Assembly (NCBI RefSeq): GCF_900105805.1 | Contig: NZ_LT629788.1 | Location: 2,790,001 to 2,854,000 of the forward strand | Direction of reading: 5' to 3' | Length of the DNA: 64,000 nt | Source: Pseudomonas moraviensis | GTDB taxonomy: Bacteria; Pseudomonadota; Gammaproteobacteria; Pseudomonadales; Pseudomonadaceae | Part shown: piece by piece, positions 7,744 through 16,551 of the stretch | How positions within the stretch are numbered: position 1 is the stretch's first letter | Layout of the letters: the number at the start of each line of letters is the position of its first letter | Notes under the pieces: generated by a model | What the model was told of the DNA's origin: nothing | The model's input: only the letters and a program-made list of their open reading frames with translations | Database searches by the model: none | Program-made: the position numbers and the translations under genes

Positions 7744-8892
7744 CTAAAGCCCCATCTGCTTGCTGATGATTTCATTCATCACCTCCCGCGTCCCGCCGCC
7801 AATCGACAAGATGCGGTTATCCCGATACAGCCGCTCCACCAGGCTTTCGCGCATATAACCGAGGCCGCCAAGAATCTGCACCGCCTCCGTCGTAATCCGG
7901 TCCGAGGTGTCGGTGGCGAAGTTTTTCGCCATGGAAATTTCCTTGATCACACTCTGCCCTGCCGCCATCTTCGCCGCTTGCCGGTAAGTGAACTCCCGCG
8001 ACACTTCCAGCGCCGTGGCCATTTCGGCGAGGCGATGCTTGATCACCTGAAACTTGCCGATGGGTTTGCCGAACGCTTCACGCTCGCGCGCCCACTTCAG
8101 GCTCTCCTCCAGCGCCAATTGCGCGGTCATGTTGGCCATCAGCGCCAGCGCCAGCCTTTCGCTCTGAAAATTGCCCATGATGCAGGCGAAGCCCATGTTC
8201 TCTGCGCCAATCAGATTGCCTACAGGCACGCGGCAATCGTCGAAGAACAATTCAGCGGTATCCGACGCCCACCAACCCATTTTCTTCAGTTGCCGACCGA
8301 CGCTGAAACCTGGCGTGCCCTTCTCGATCAGCAACAAACTGATGCCGCCAAACCCCGGCGCACCGGTACGCACCGCGACGGTGTAGAAATCCGCGCGCAC
8401 GCCGCTGGTGATAAAGGTTTTGCTGCCAGTGACCCGGTAGCAATCGCCGTCGCGCACGGCGCGTGTTTGCAGGTTGGCGACGTCGGAGCCGCCACCGGGC
8501 TCGGTCACGGCCAAGGCGCTGATCTTCGCACCACTGAGCACTTGCGGCACGACTCGCTCACGGACTTGCGGGCGTGCCCATTTGACGATCGGCGGCAGAC
8601 CGATATCCAGCGAGCCAAGGCCCGCTACCAGGCCGCCAGAGCCACAGCGCATCAACTCCTCACTGGCGGCGACCTTGGCGAACAGATCGCCTTCATGGCT
8701 ACCGCCGAGCGCTTCGGGATAACCAATACCGAGAATGCCCGCCGCTCCGGCCTTGAGGTAAAGCTCGCGAGGAAAGCTTTCGGCTTCTTCCCACTGATCG
8801 ATGTCCGGCAGGATTTCGCGTTCGACGAAACGTCTGACGCTGTCACGGACCAATTGGTGGCTGGAGTCGAAGTATTCCTGAAAGGCAGGCAT
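7744..8892 (-). CDS. Acyl-CoA dehydrogenase
   Basis: 382 residues, complete. The FAD-dependent family signatures are present: ALAVTEPGGGSDVANL near residues 125-140 and GGLGYMRESLVERLYRD near 345. The enzyme oxidises an acyl-CoA to the trans-2-enoyl-CoA, passing electrons to ETF. The C-terminal motif is SIGGGTREVM: where medium-chain enzymes have the catalytic Glu (YEGT) this one has Gly, as in long-chain and isovaleryl-CoA dehydrogenases that carry the base on another helix. The substrate cannot be told from sequence. GGAG precedes the ATG. It stands alone between two REPINs. Confidence 0.92.
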   Translation of the reverse strand: MPAFQEYFDSSHQLVRDSVRRFVEREILPDIDQWEEAESFPRELYLKAGAAGILGIGYPEALGGSHEGDLFAKVAASEELMRCGSGGLVAGLGSLDIGLPPIVKWARPQVRERVVPQVLSGAKISALAVTEPGGGSDVANLQTRAVRDGDCYRVTGSKTFITSGVRADFYTVAVRTGAPGFGGISLLLIEKGTPGFSVGRQLKKMGWWASDTAELFFDDCRVPVGNLIGAENMGFACIMGNFQSERLALALMANMTAQLALEESLKWAREREAFGKPIGKFQVIKHRLAEMATALEVSREFTYRQAAKMAAGQSVIKEISMAKNFATDTSDRITTEAVQILGGLGYMRESLVERLYRDNRILSIGGGTREVMNEIISKQMGL

Positions 8893-8980
8893 GGGCGAGC
8901 TCCATGGAAGGGTTCGCCGACGTTAACCGAGCGCTTGCTTGGTTTTCAATGAAATTGTGTGAATCAGATAGACCGCGGCG

Positions 8981-9064
8981 CGCCATTCGCGAGCAGGCTC
9001 GCTCCCACAGGGGATTTGTAAACGACACAAAACCAGTGTGGGAGCGAGCCTGCTCGCGAAGGCG
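8981..9064. repeat. REPIN, GAGCGAGCCTGCTCGCGAA type
   Basis: TTCGCGAGCAGGCTCGCTCC and its inverse GGGAGCGAGCCTGCTCGCGA enclose about 30 bases. It lies upstream of the acyl-CoA dehydrogenase gene and downstream of recR. Confidence 0.9.
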
Positions 9065-9084
9065 TCAAAACAGACACCGCATAA

Positions 9085-9687
9085 TCAGAGGGAAATCGGT
9101 TTGCGCCCGGCAAACGAATGCGCCAGCGTGCCGCCATCAACCAGCTCCAGCTCACCGCCCAGCGGTACGCCGTGGGCAATCCGCGAGGCGATCAGGCCTT
9201 TGTTCTGCAACAACTGCGCGATGTAATGGGCGGTGGCCTCGCCTTCGACCGTCGGGTTGGTGGCGAGAATGACTTCGGTAAACGTCCCGGCCTCTTCAAT
9301 ACGCGCCATCAATTGCGGAATACCGATCGCTTCCGGTCCCAGACCATCAAGCGGCGACAAATGCCCCTTGAGAACAAAATAGCGGCCACGGAATCCGGTC
9401 TGCTCCACCGCATAGACATCCATCGGCCCTTCGACCACGCAGAGCAGCGTGTCATCCCGGCGCGGGTCGGCGCATTGCGGGCACAGATCGTCTTCGGTCA
9501 GCGTGCGGCACTGACGGCAGTGGCCAACGCCTTCCATGGCCTGGCTCAAGGCCTGCGCCAGACGAGTGCCACCGCTGCGATCACGTTCGAGCAACTGCAA
9601 CGCCATGCGCTGAGCGGTTTTCTGACCCACGCCCGGCAAGGTGCGCAGGGCGTCGATCAGTTGGCGAATCAAAGGGCTGAAGCTCAT
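9085..9687 (-). CDS. recR: Recombination protein RecR
   Basis: 200 residues. N-terminal helix-hairpin-helix (LPGVGQKTAQRMA, about 16-28), a four-Cys zinc finger (C57, C60, C69, C72 region: CRQCRTLTEDDLCPQC) and a Toprim domain (VVEGPMDVYAVE). RecR works with RecO and RecF to load RecA at single-strand gaps. In many bacteria it follows dnaX and ybaB directly; here an oxidoreductase gene lies between ybaB and recR. Confidence 0.96.
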   Translation of the reverse strand: MSFSPLIRQLIDALRTLPGVGQKTAQRMALQLLERDRSGGTRLAQALSQAMEGVGHCRQCRTLTEDDLCPQCADPRRDDTLLCVVEGPMDVYAVEQTGFRGRYFVLKGHLSPLDGLGPEAIGIPQLMARIEEAGTFTEVILATNPTVEGEATAHYIAQLLQNKGLIASRIAHGVPLGGELELVDGGTLAHSFAGRKPISL

Positions 9688-9753
9688 GGGTAAACAGTCC
9701 GACTAAACAACGAGACGCGGTTTATACCCGCGCCTCTGGCCAGCGTCAAATCC

Positions 9754-10788
9754 TCAGTCCTGGGCGACCCGGACCACCAGTTTGCCGAAGTTGCGCCCTT
9801 CCAGTAGACCGATGAACGCCTCGGGCGCCTGCTCCAGACCTTCGACCACGTCCTCGCGGAATTTCACCTTGCCGTCGCGTACCCACGGCACCATGTGGCT
9901 GATGAATTCCGGCTGACGATCACCGTAGTCATCGAAGACGATAAAGCCCTGAATGCGCACACGCTTGGTCAATAGCGTGCGTTGCAGCATGGGCAGGCGA
10001 TCCGGGCCGGTGGGTGCCTCGGCGGCGTTGTAGCCGGCGATCAGACCGCACAACGGGATGCGCGCTTTGGGGTTGAGCAATGGCACGACCGCGTCGAATA
10101 CATGGCCGCCGACATTCTCGTAGTAGATGTCGATGCCGTTGGGACAGGCCTTGGCCAGTTGCTCGGCGAAGTCGTCGGCCTTGTGGTCGATGCAGGCATC
10201 AAAACCCAACTCCTCGACCACGTATTTGCACTTCTCGGCACCACCAGCCACGCCAACTGCACGCAGGCCTTTGATCTTCGCCACTTGCCCGACCACCGAG
10301 CCGACGGCGCCGGACGCAGCGGCCACCACGAGGGTTTCGCCTTCTTTCGGCTGACCGATGTCCATCAGGCCCATGTACGCGGTCATGCCCGGCATGCCCA
10401 GCACCCCGAGAGCCATCGACGGACTCGGCAGACCGGCAGGAATCGGCATGATGTTGCGGCCGTCGCTGATGCTGTGGCTCTGCCAGCCAGTCGCACCCAC
10501 TACCAGATCGCCGGTGTGGAATTTTGGATGATTGGATTGCTCGACCCGGCTGACCGCGCCACCGGTCATGACTTCGCCGATCTGCACGGGTGCGGCGTAG
10601 GACGGTGCATCGCTCATGCGTCCGCGCATGTACGGATCGAGCGACAGGTACAGGGTTTTCAGCAAGACCTGACCGTCCTGCAGATCCGGCAAAGCCTCGC
10701 GCTCGAGACGGAAGTTTTCCGGAGTCGGCGCACCGGTCGGGCGCGAGGCAAGGACGAAGCGTTGGTTGAGGGTGAGAGGGTCGGACAT
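9754..10788 (-). CDS. NADP-dependent oxidoreductase, zinc-free MDR family (leukotriene B4 dehydrogenase/CurA-like)
   Basis: 344 residues from the ATG at 10788, which has GGAGA nine bases upstream; the open frame to 10983 runs through a REPIN and is not coding. N-terminal GroES-like part with the family motif LDPYMRGRM, then a Rossmann fold with VVAAASGAVGSVVGQVAKIKG near residues 150-170. There are no zinc ligands. Relatives reduce the double bond of alpha,beta-unsaturated carbonyl compounds using NADPH; the real substrate is unknown. It is placed between ybaB and recR, with a terminator and REPIN on its upstream side. Confidence 0.9.
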   Translation of the reverse strand: MSDPLTLNQRFVLASRPTGAPTPENFRLEREALPDLQDGQVLLKTLYLSLDPYMRGRMSDAPSYAAPVQIGEVMTGGAVSRVEQSNHPKFHTGDLVVGATGWQSHSISDGRNIMPIPAGLPSPSMALGVLGMPGMTAYMGLMDIGQPKEGETLVVAAASGAVGSVVGQVAKIKGLRAVGVAGGAEKCKYVVEELGFDACIDHKADDFAEQLAKACPNGIDIYYENVGGHVFDAVVPLLNPKARIPLCGLIAGYNAAEAPTGPDRLPMLQRTLLTKRVRIQGFIVFDDYGDRQPEFISHMVPWVRDGKVKFREDVVEGLEQAPEAFIGLLEGRNFGKLVVRVAQD

Positions 10789-10882
10789 GTCAGCGTCTCC
10801 TGTGAATGGGGAATTCGGTGTATAGGGAGCAGACCTTGGTGGCGGTGGTGTGTTCGATGTTTCTTCAGTTTTGACCCAGGCG

Positions 10883-10957
10883 CGCCCTTCGCGAGCAGGC
10901 TCGCTCCCACAGGGATTGCATTTCCAAGTGTGGGAGCGAGCCTGCTCGCGAAAGCGC
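10883..10957. repeat. REPIN, GAGCGAGCCTGCTCGCGAA type
   Basis: TTCGCGAGCAGGCTCGCTCC is followed after about 20 bases by its inverse. It lies between the oxidoreductase start and the terminator behind ybaB. Confidence 0.9.
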
Positions 10958-10991
10958 CAGTCCTGCCGGCACATGCCCATCATGCAGAAAC

Positions 10992-11022
10992 AAAAATGCC
11001 AGGCGCGATGCCTGGCATTTTG
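10992..11022 (-). terminator. Intrinsic terminator behind ybaB
   Basis: Ten-base stem AATGCCAGGC / GCCTGGCATT (10995-11004 with 11010-11019), five-base loop, A-run on one side and T-run on the other. It ends the dnaX-ybaB transcript and separates it from the oxidoreductase-recR genes. Confidence 0.85.
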
Positions 11023-11050
11023 TGTAGCTCATCTGCCGCGCAGTGGCGAA

Positions 11051-11389
11051 TCAGAACGGCAGTTTCATACCCGCTGGCAGGTTCATGCCGGCGGTCATGC
11101 TGCCCATTTTTTCCTGGCTGTTGGCTTCGATCTTGCGCACGGCGTCGTTGACGGCGGCGGCGACCACGGCTTCCAGCATCTCTTTGTCGTCTTCGCTCAG
11201 GCCTTCGACCAGGCTCGGGTCGATGCTCACGCTCTTGACGTCGTGACGACCGGTCATCACCACGGTGACCATGTCGCCGCCGGCCTTGCCGGTGACTTCG
11301 GCGTTGGCCAGTTCTTCCTGCATCTTGGCCATTTTTTCCTGCATCTGCTGCGCCTGCTTCATCAGGCCGGCCATGCCACCTTTCATCAT
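11051..11389 (-). CDS. ybaB: Nucleoid-associated protein, YbaB/EbfC family
   Basis: 112 residues. Family features: MMKGGMAGLMKQAQQMQEKM at the start, a helical N-terminus, and EVTGKAGGDMVTVVMTGRHD. YbaB/EbfC dimers bind DNA and are nearly always encoded next to dnaX. The ATG at 11389 is preferred: the alternative GTG at 11398 lies inside the ribosome-binding site (GAGGTG). Confidence 0.95.
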   Translation of the reverse strand: MMKGGMAGLMKQAQQMQEKMAKMQEELANAEVTGKAGGDMVTVVMTGRHDVKSVSIDPSLVEGLSEDDKEMLEAVVAAAVNDAVRKIEANSQEKMGSMTAGMNLPAGMKLPF

Positions 11390-11415
11390 GGGAATCACCT
11401 CAAACGTACTTGGAT

Positions 11416-11446
11416 AAAACAGCGCCCGGCCATCGCGGCCGAGCGC
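11416..11446 (-). terminator. Hairpin terminator between dnaX and ybaB
   Basis: On the minus strand a ten-pair stem (11422-11431 with 11437-11446, one GU pair, loop GCGAT) is followed by TGTTTTA. It would attenuate read-through from dnaX into ybaB. Confidence 0.6.
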
Positions 11447-11455
11447 CTTCAGTTA

Positions 11456-13558
11456 TTAGCCTTGGGTGACCAAGGCGTCGACAGGTTCAATAGTATCGCT
11501 TCGCACCACCGCACCGAACTGCTGAACCATCTGCTGGATGAACGGATCACCATGGATCGATTCCTCCGCCTCGCGCTGCCGATTGGCGCGGCGACGGGAG
11601 GCGGCCTGGGCCGGGGTTTCCTGTTCGGGTTTGATCAGCTCGATGGTCAGCGTCAGCGTGCGCCCGTGGAACTGGTTCAACGCGTCGTTGAGACGACGCT
11701 GTTGCGTAGTGTTGAACAGTGCGCTGTGGGCCGGATCAAGGTGCATCAGCCAATGATCGCCGTCGACCGCAATCAAGGTGCAGTTGGCGGCGATGCTGCC
11801 GGTCATGCCGGAAATCGGCAGTTTCGGGAACAGCTCCAGCCACTGAAGGGCCAGACCGGTTGCCGGCGCGGCGGCAGGTTCCGGCTCGGGCTCAGGTTCG
11901 GGATCGGCGGCGTGTTCGCTGGCCAGTTCGTCGAGATAGCTGTAGGCCGAATCCATGTCCGGCTCGATGTAGTCCTCGTCCAGCGGCGGTTCGTCGTCCA
12001 TGTCCATGCCTGGCGTGGCGGCATCGACGTCAGCGACGGACGGCTCGGGAATCGGCGCGGCGGCCCACTCCGGCGCGTCCGGCACCACGCTGTCCGGGGT
12101 TGGCAACGGCATTGGCGGCAATTCCGGCTGCTCGCCAGCGGTTTCCAGCACCGGCTCGACGGCAGGTTGCTGTGCCGGCGCCGGCTCGGGCTCGGGCTCG
12201 GCTTCAACCGGGTCGTTCCACGGCAGATCGACCACGGCTTCGACGGCGACCGGCTCAGGCTCCGGTTGCGCTTCGACAACCGGCGCAACAGGTTCCGGCT
12301 CGGCAGTCGGCGCGGTTACCGGCGCTGGCTCAGCCACGGGCGCTGGCGCTGGCGCAACAGCCGCAGCGACCACCGGCGCAGGCTTCGGCGCGGCAGCCAC
12401 GGAGTTTGCGGAACCAACTGTGGCCTGGCTGATCCCCACTGGCTTTAGCGGTTGCCTCGGCGCGTCCGCCGTATCCGCCGGTCGGAACGCCAGCATTCGC
12501 AGCAGGACCATCTCGAAGCCGCCACGCGGGTCCGGCGCCAGCGGCAAGTCGCGGCGGCCAATCAGGCCCATCTGGTAATAGAACTGCACGTCCTCGGCCG
12601 GCAACGCCTGGGCCAAAGCCAACACCCGATCACGGTCGCCGTGGCCGTTGTCGACGCCTTCCGGCAGCGCCTGAGCGATGGCCACACGGTGCAGCACGTT
12701 GAGAATTTCCGAGAGCACGCCGTTCCAGTCCGGACCTTGCTCGGCCAGATGCCGCACGGCTTCGAGCAGCGCCTTGGCGTCACCCTCGATCAATGAATGC
12801 AGAACGTCGTAGACCTGACCGTGATCCAGGGTGCCGAGCATCGCCCGTACGTCAGTAGCCAGCACCTTGCCTTCGCCGAAGGCAATGGCCTGATCGGTCA
12901 GGCTCATGGCGTCGCGCATCGAGCCGTCAGCAGCGCGGCCAAGCAGCCACAGTGCATCGTCTTCAAACGGTACGTTTTCCGCCGTGAGCACGTGGGTCAA
13001 ATGCTCGACCACACGCTCGGGCGTCATGTTCTTCAGGGAGAACTGCAGGCAGCGCGAAAGAATCGTTGCCGGAAGTTTCTGCGGATCGGTGGTCGCCAGG
13101 ATGAACTTGACGTAGGGCGGCGGCTCTTCAAGGGTTTTCAGCAGCGCATTGAAGGAATGGCTGGAAAGCATGTGCACTTCGTCGATCAGGTAGACCTTGA
13201 AGCGCCCACGGCTTGGCGCGTACTGCACGTTGTCGAGCAGTTCGCGGGTGTCTTCGACCTTGGTGCGGCTGGCGGCGTCGATCTCGATCAGGTCGACGAA
13301 ACGGCCTTCGTCGATCTCGCGGCACACCGAACATTCGCCGCAGGGGCTGGAGGTGATACCGGTCTCGCAGTTCAGGCACTTGGCAATGATCCGCGCGATG
13401 GTGGTCTTGCCGACCCCGCGCGTCCCGGTGAACAGGTAGGCGTGGTGCAGCCGCTGGCTGTCCAAGGCATTGATCAGAGCCTTGAGCACATGGGTCTGGC
13501 CGACCATTTCGCGGAACGAGCGCGGACGCCATTTACGTGCAAGAACCTGATAACTCAT
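11456..13558 (-). CDS. dnaX: DNA polymerase III subunit tau/gamma
   Basis: 700 residues. Clamp-loader ATPase at residues 1-360 with Walker A GTRGVGKTTIA (about 44-54), a four-Cys zinc module (CLNCETGITSSPCGECSVC), Walker B DEVHML and the SRC arginine finger (ILSRCLQ). Residues about 370-590 are a low-complexity linker of Ala, Pro, Glu and Val with EPEPEP repeats. The C-terminal domain (about 590-700) binds the polymerase core and the helicase. I found no A-AAA-AAG slippery site, so frameshift production of a short gamma form is not evident. Confidence 0.96.
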   Translation of the reverse strand: MSYQVLARKWRPRSFREMVGQTHVLKALINALDSQRLHHAYLFTGTRGVGKTTIARIIAKCLNCETGITSSPCGECSVCREIDEGRFVDLIEIDAASRTKVEDTRELLDNVQYAPSRGRFKVYLIDEVHMLSSHSFNALLKTLEEPPPYVKFILATTDPQKLPATILSRCLQFSLKNMTPERVVEHLTHVLTAENVPFEDDALWLLGRAADGSMRDAMSLTDQAIAFGEGKVLATDVRAMLGTLDHGQVYDVLHSLIEGDAKALLEAVRHLAEQGPDWNGVLSEILNVLHRVAIAQALPEGVDNGHGDRDRVLALAQALPAEDVQFYYQMGLIGRRDLPLAPDPRGGFEMVLLRMLAFRPADTADAPRQPLKPVGISQATVGSANSVAAAPKPAPVVAAAVAPAPAPVAEPAPVTAPTAEPEPVAPVVEAQPEPEPVAVEAVVDLPWNDPVEAEPEPEPAPAQQPAVEPVLETAGEQPELPPMPLPTPDSVVPDAPEWAAAPIPEPSVADVDAATPGMDMDDEPPLDEDYIEPDMDSAYSYLDELASEHAADPEPEPEPEPAAAPATGLALQWLELFPKLPISGMTGSIAANCTLIAVDGDHWLMHLDPAHSALFNTTQQRRLNDALNQFHGRTLTLTIELIKPEQETPAQAASRRRANRQREAEESIHGDPFIQQMVQQFGAVVRSDTIEPVDALVTQG

Positions 13559-13703
13559 CGAAAACCGTCGCAGCGAAGGAAGCAGAAGCGGCTAATGCTA
13601 GCGGAGCAAGGGCAAAATTGCATCCGGTGTCCTCGTCTAATATGGCTAAGCTGCATCAGCAGAGGCTTTTATCGGCTCGGGACGGCGAATGACCGGAGCG
13701 TTT

Positions 13704-14453
13704 ATGCGGTGGGCCCTGGGGGCATTGCTGGGAATCAGCCTCAACGCGATGGCAGCGCAAGCGCCGTTGCGCTTCGCCGTGCCGGACAGCTGGGCGATGC
13801 CGATGGTGCAACTGGAAAGCGGCAGGCCGACCCAGGGCATCCTGCACGACATCCTCCTCAGCCTGGCGACCCAGGTCGGCGCGCCGGCGCAGTTCATCGT
13901 CCTGCCGCGCGCACGGGTCCAGAGCGCCATGGAACACGGCGACATCGACGTGCGCTGCTATGCCGCACAGTCGTGGCTGCCGAATCAGTCCGGCGATTAC
14001 ATCTGGAGCGTGCCGCTGTGGTTTCAGCGCGACCTGCTGGTGAGCCGCGAAGATAAATCGGCGCAGATCAATCCCGCCGATCTGCCGCGACAGGCCATCG
14101 GCACCGTCCTCGGTTACAGCTACCCGACGCTGCAATCACTGTTCGACACCGACCGGTTGCAACGCGAAGACGCGCGCAATCAGGAACAGGTGCTGGAAAA
14201 GCTCCTCGCCGGCCGTTATCGCTACGCGGTGAGCAATCAGTGGACGCTGGACTGGATCAATCAGCGCCTGCTGCCGGAGCAGCAGTTGCGAGGGGTCGCG
14301 GTGCTGCAGGAACAGCATATCGGCTGCTATGTGAGGAACGACCCGAAGGTACCGGTGCAGCGGATTCTGCGCACGTTGCTGCGGATGAAAATGTCCGGCG
14401 AGATAGATGAGATCATCCGGCTCTACACCGGCACCTCCCAACACACCCCATAA
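13704..14453 (+). CDS. Periplasmic solute-binding-like protein (SBP_bac_3 type)
   Basis: 249 residues from the ATG at 13704, which has GGAG at good spacing; an ATG at 13689 is possible but has no such site. A signal peptide (RWALGALLGISLNAMA, cut before QAPLRF) leads to a two-lobe binding fold with the pattern of amino-acid-binding proteins (GILHDILLSLATQVG, VLGYSYPTLQSLF). No permease or ATPase gene is nearby, so it is an orphan. Such orphans in Pseudomonas may feed a distant transporter or act as sensors; the ligand is unknown. It is divergent from dnaX. Confidence 0.85.
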   Translation: MRWALGALLGISLNAMAAQAPLRFAVPDSWAMPMVQLESGRPTQGILHDILLSLATQVGAPAQFIVLPRARVQSAMEHGDIDVRCYAAQSWLPNQSGDYIWSVPLWFQRDLLVSREDKSAQINPADLPRQAIGTVLGYSYPTLQSLFDTDRLQREDARNQEQVLEKLLAGRYRYAVSNQWTLDWINQRLLPEQQLRGVAVLQEQHIGCYVRNDPKVPVQRILRTLLRMKMSGEIDEIIRLYTGTSQHTP

Positions 14454-14550
14454 CCCTGTAGGAGTGAGCCTGCTCGCGATAGCGGTGTATCAGTCAAATG
14501 ATGATTGGCTGGCCGGACGCTATCGCGAGCAGGCTCACTCCTACAGGGGG
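14454..14550. repeat. REPIN, GAGTGAGCCTGCTCGCGAT type
   Basis: CTGTAGGAGTGAGCCTGCTC and its inverse, about 40 bases apart. It fills the gap between the convergent ends of the binding protein gene and the helicase gene. Confidence 0.9.
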
Positions 14551-14553
14551 ATA

Positions 14554-16515
14554 TCAATAGCCGTGCGATTCGCGGAATTTCTGGTAATCGTGAAAGTCGA
14601 TCCACTCGACCACGTCGTAAGGCAGGTACAGCTGTTGTCGGGCGCGGGAGATGGCGATGTAGACGGCACAGATGCGCTGATCGAACTCATAGGCGTCCTT
14701 GAATTTCTCATTGCTGAGCAAGGCCCGCGTCAACAGCACCCGCTTGAACTCCATGCCACCGGCCCGTTCGGCCATCATCAACAGGCAGGCCTTGCCTGGG
14801 TCGATGATCTTCTGGCTCAGTCGAGTCAGGTCGGCAATCATGAAGCCTTCTTGCAGTTGCGCTTCGATCCACAAAAACGCCTCGTCGAAACGATGGGTCT
14901 CACGCACCTGCTGCCAGTCGGCGATGTCGCTGAAAAACGGGTGCGGCCCTTTCTCGCTGGACCCGGCGCTGTAGAAATCGCGGCGGAACAGCTCGATGGC
15001 GGTGGTCATGAAATGCTTGATGTCCTCTTGAGCTTCCCTGTCAGGGAAACTGAAGGCGCAATTGCAATCGTGCAGGTGAATGGCCCACATCATCGTGTCC
15101 CACGGTGACGCAGTCAGCACCACGCAACCCTCCGGCGGCACGAAGGCCTGCGGGTAGTACTCGATATCGACGTCCGCATGGCGAGCACCTTCAAACGGCA
15201 CTTTGCTCTTCTGCGTGTGGCGCGAAATCAGCGGGTTGACCAGGCGCTCGACGTTGCGTCCCGAGCGCACCGAATAGCAGATATCACTCTGGCGGACCTC
15301 ACGCTTGCGCTTGAGCGGCTCGCCCTTGGCCTGCTGATATTCATCGCCGAGGGTGATCAGCACCTGCTGCCCGCGTTCGATGATCTGCAGCAGCGACGCC
15401 GGCACATCCTGGCTTTCGTCGATGATCACATGGGTGTAGCGCGGCGGGACGCGGCAACCGGCCAGACTGGCGCGCTTGATCATCAACAACGTCTGAAAAC
15501 CGCTCTGGCTGGCCCAGGCCGGGTTGGCCTCCAGATACACCCACAGGCGACTGGAATACTCCAGCAGCGCCTGCGAGTCTGCGGCGGTCAAGGGCTGCTG
15601 GAAATGGGGCAGATGCCTGGCGGACAGCGTGTGGTCTCTTGACGCGCAATACAGCTCCAGCACGCGCAGACAGACCTCGAGCGTGCCCGGGCCATCATGG
15701 TGGCGGAAACCAAAAATATTCAGTTCCTGCGCCAGCGCCTGCTTGCTCGGGATCCGTGCTGGCGTCCCGGCCCTGTGCATCCGTGGGCCAAGCAACTGGG
15801 CCTGGGCAAAGTCGAAAAACGTCTGACCGATCTCGGTGTTGTGCACTTGCGTGATGTGTTTGCGCAACGTCTTCAGTTTCGCCGGGGTGCGCGCCAGCAC
15901 CAGGGTGCGTTTCGAGCGCAGGCATTCGATCAGCGCACTGAGCATGTAACTCTTGCCGATGCCCGCATAGCCCTGCACGTGCAGGTCTTCGTCGAGATTG
16001 GCGCGAAAGGTCCGCAGCAGCTTGTCCTGCGCGGCGCTTAACCAGTGCTCACGCTCACGAGGCGTGACCATTTGCTGACTGAACGGGTTGTTCTGTTTCT
16101 GATGGCGAATCTTGTAGTCGACATCCCATTGCCCGTCGGGCAACAGGTATTCCTGCGCAGTGACTTCGTCGGCCATGAGAAACCGCAGGTTCAGGCCTTT
16201 GAGCGCATTGAGGCCGAAATACAGTTTGCGCGAATCGAACAATCGCCGCGCCTCTGAAATCAGTCCCGTCGATCCAGAGCGCCGGGAGGTGACGGACCAG
16301 TCAATGAGTCTGGCGAGAATTTTCTCTGCCGCGCTGGCGCTCAAATCCGGTTCCGTGGCCTGGGCGAGGTTCTGGATAACCAGCACCGCCGCCAGTTCCG
16401 GGTCAGTCAGGTCGGCCAGTGCCGCTTCACCCTCGGGCTGCAACAACGCCGTACATGCATCATGGGTAATCGGTAGAAGTACCGGGGTGGCCAAATCAAA
16501 ATGTTCCGGGTGCAT
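14554..16515 (-). CDS. UvrD-like superfamily 1 helicase/ATPase of unknown role
   Basis: 653 residues from the ATG at 16515 (GAGG four bases upstream; a GTG at 16542 lacks one). Residues 1-165 match nothing I know. Then come Walker A GYAGIGKSYML (about 183-193), motif II VIIDESQDVP, motif III LGDEYQQAKG and motif VI VYIAISRARQQLYLP near the end. These are the SF1A helicase motifs, but the domain is compact, with no obvious nuclease. It follows a 161-residue gene on the same strand with a 36-base gap, suggesting a two-gene unit. The role could be repair, RNA work or defence; the sequence does not decide. Confidence 0.8.
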   Translation of the reverse strand: MHPEHFDLATPVLLPITHDACTALLQPEGEAALADLTDPELAAVLVIQNLAQATEPDLSASAAEKILARLIDWSVTSRRSGSTGLISEARRLFDSRKLYFGLNALKGLNLRFLMADEVTAQEYLLPDGQWDVDYKIRHQKQNNPFSQQMVTPREREHWLSAAQDKLLRTFRANLDEDLHVQGYAGIGKSYMLSALIECLRSKRTLVLARTPAKLKTLRKHITQVHNTEIGQTFFDFAQAQLLGPRMHRAGTPARIPSKQALAQELNIFGFRHHDGPGTLEVCLRVLELYCASRDHTLSARHLPHFQQPLTAADSQALLEYSSRLWVYLEANPAWASQSGFQTLLMIKRASLAGCRVPPRYTHVIIDESQDVPASLLQIIERGQQVLITLGDEYQQAKGEPLKRKREVRQSDICYSVRSGRNVERLVNPLISRHTQKSKVPFEGARHADVDIEYYPQAFVPPEGCVVLTASPWDTMMWAIHLHDCNCAFSFPDREAQEDIKHFMTTAIELFRRDFYSAGSSEKGPHPFFSDIADWQQVRETHRFDEAFLWIEAQLQEGFMIADLTRLSQKIIDPGKACLLMMAERAGGMEFKRVLLTRALLSNEKFKDAYEFDQRICAVYIAISRARQQLYLPYDVVEWIDFHDYQKFRESHGY

Positions 16516-16551
16516 ACAACCTCGCCGCCTGGGCTTTGACACAACACCAGA

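Noticed and set aside
8981..9064. REPINs as factor-independent terminators
   Set aside because: They form stems but have no T-run; kept as repeats. The true terminators are listed separately.
11456..13558. Possible programmed frameshift in dnaX giving a gamma form
   Set aside because: No A-AAA-AAG heptamer or similar slippery run is visible; the full tau frame is intact.
13620..13660. Promoter TTGCAT...TAATAT before the solute-binding protein gene
   Set aside because: The spacer is only 14 bases, too short for a normal sigma-70 promoter; not listed as a feature.
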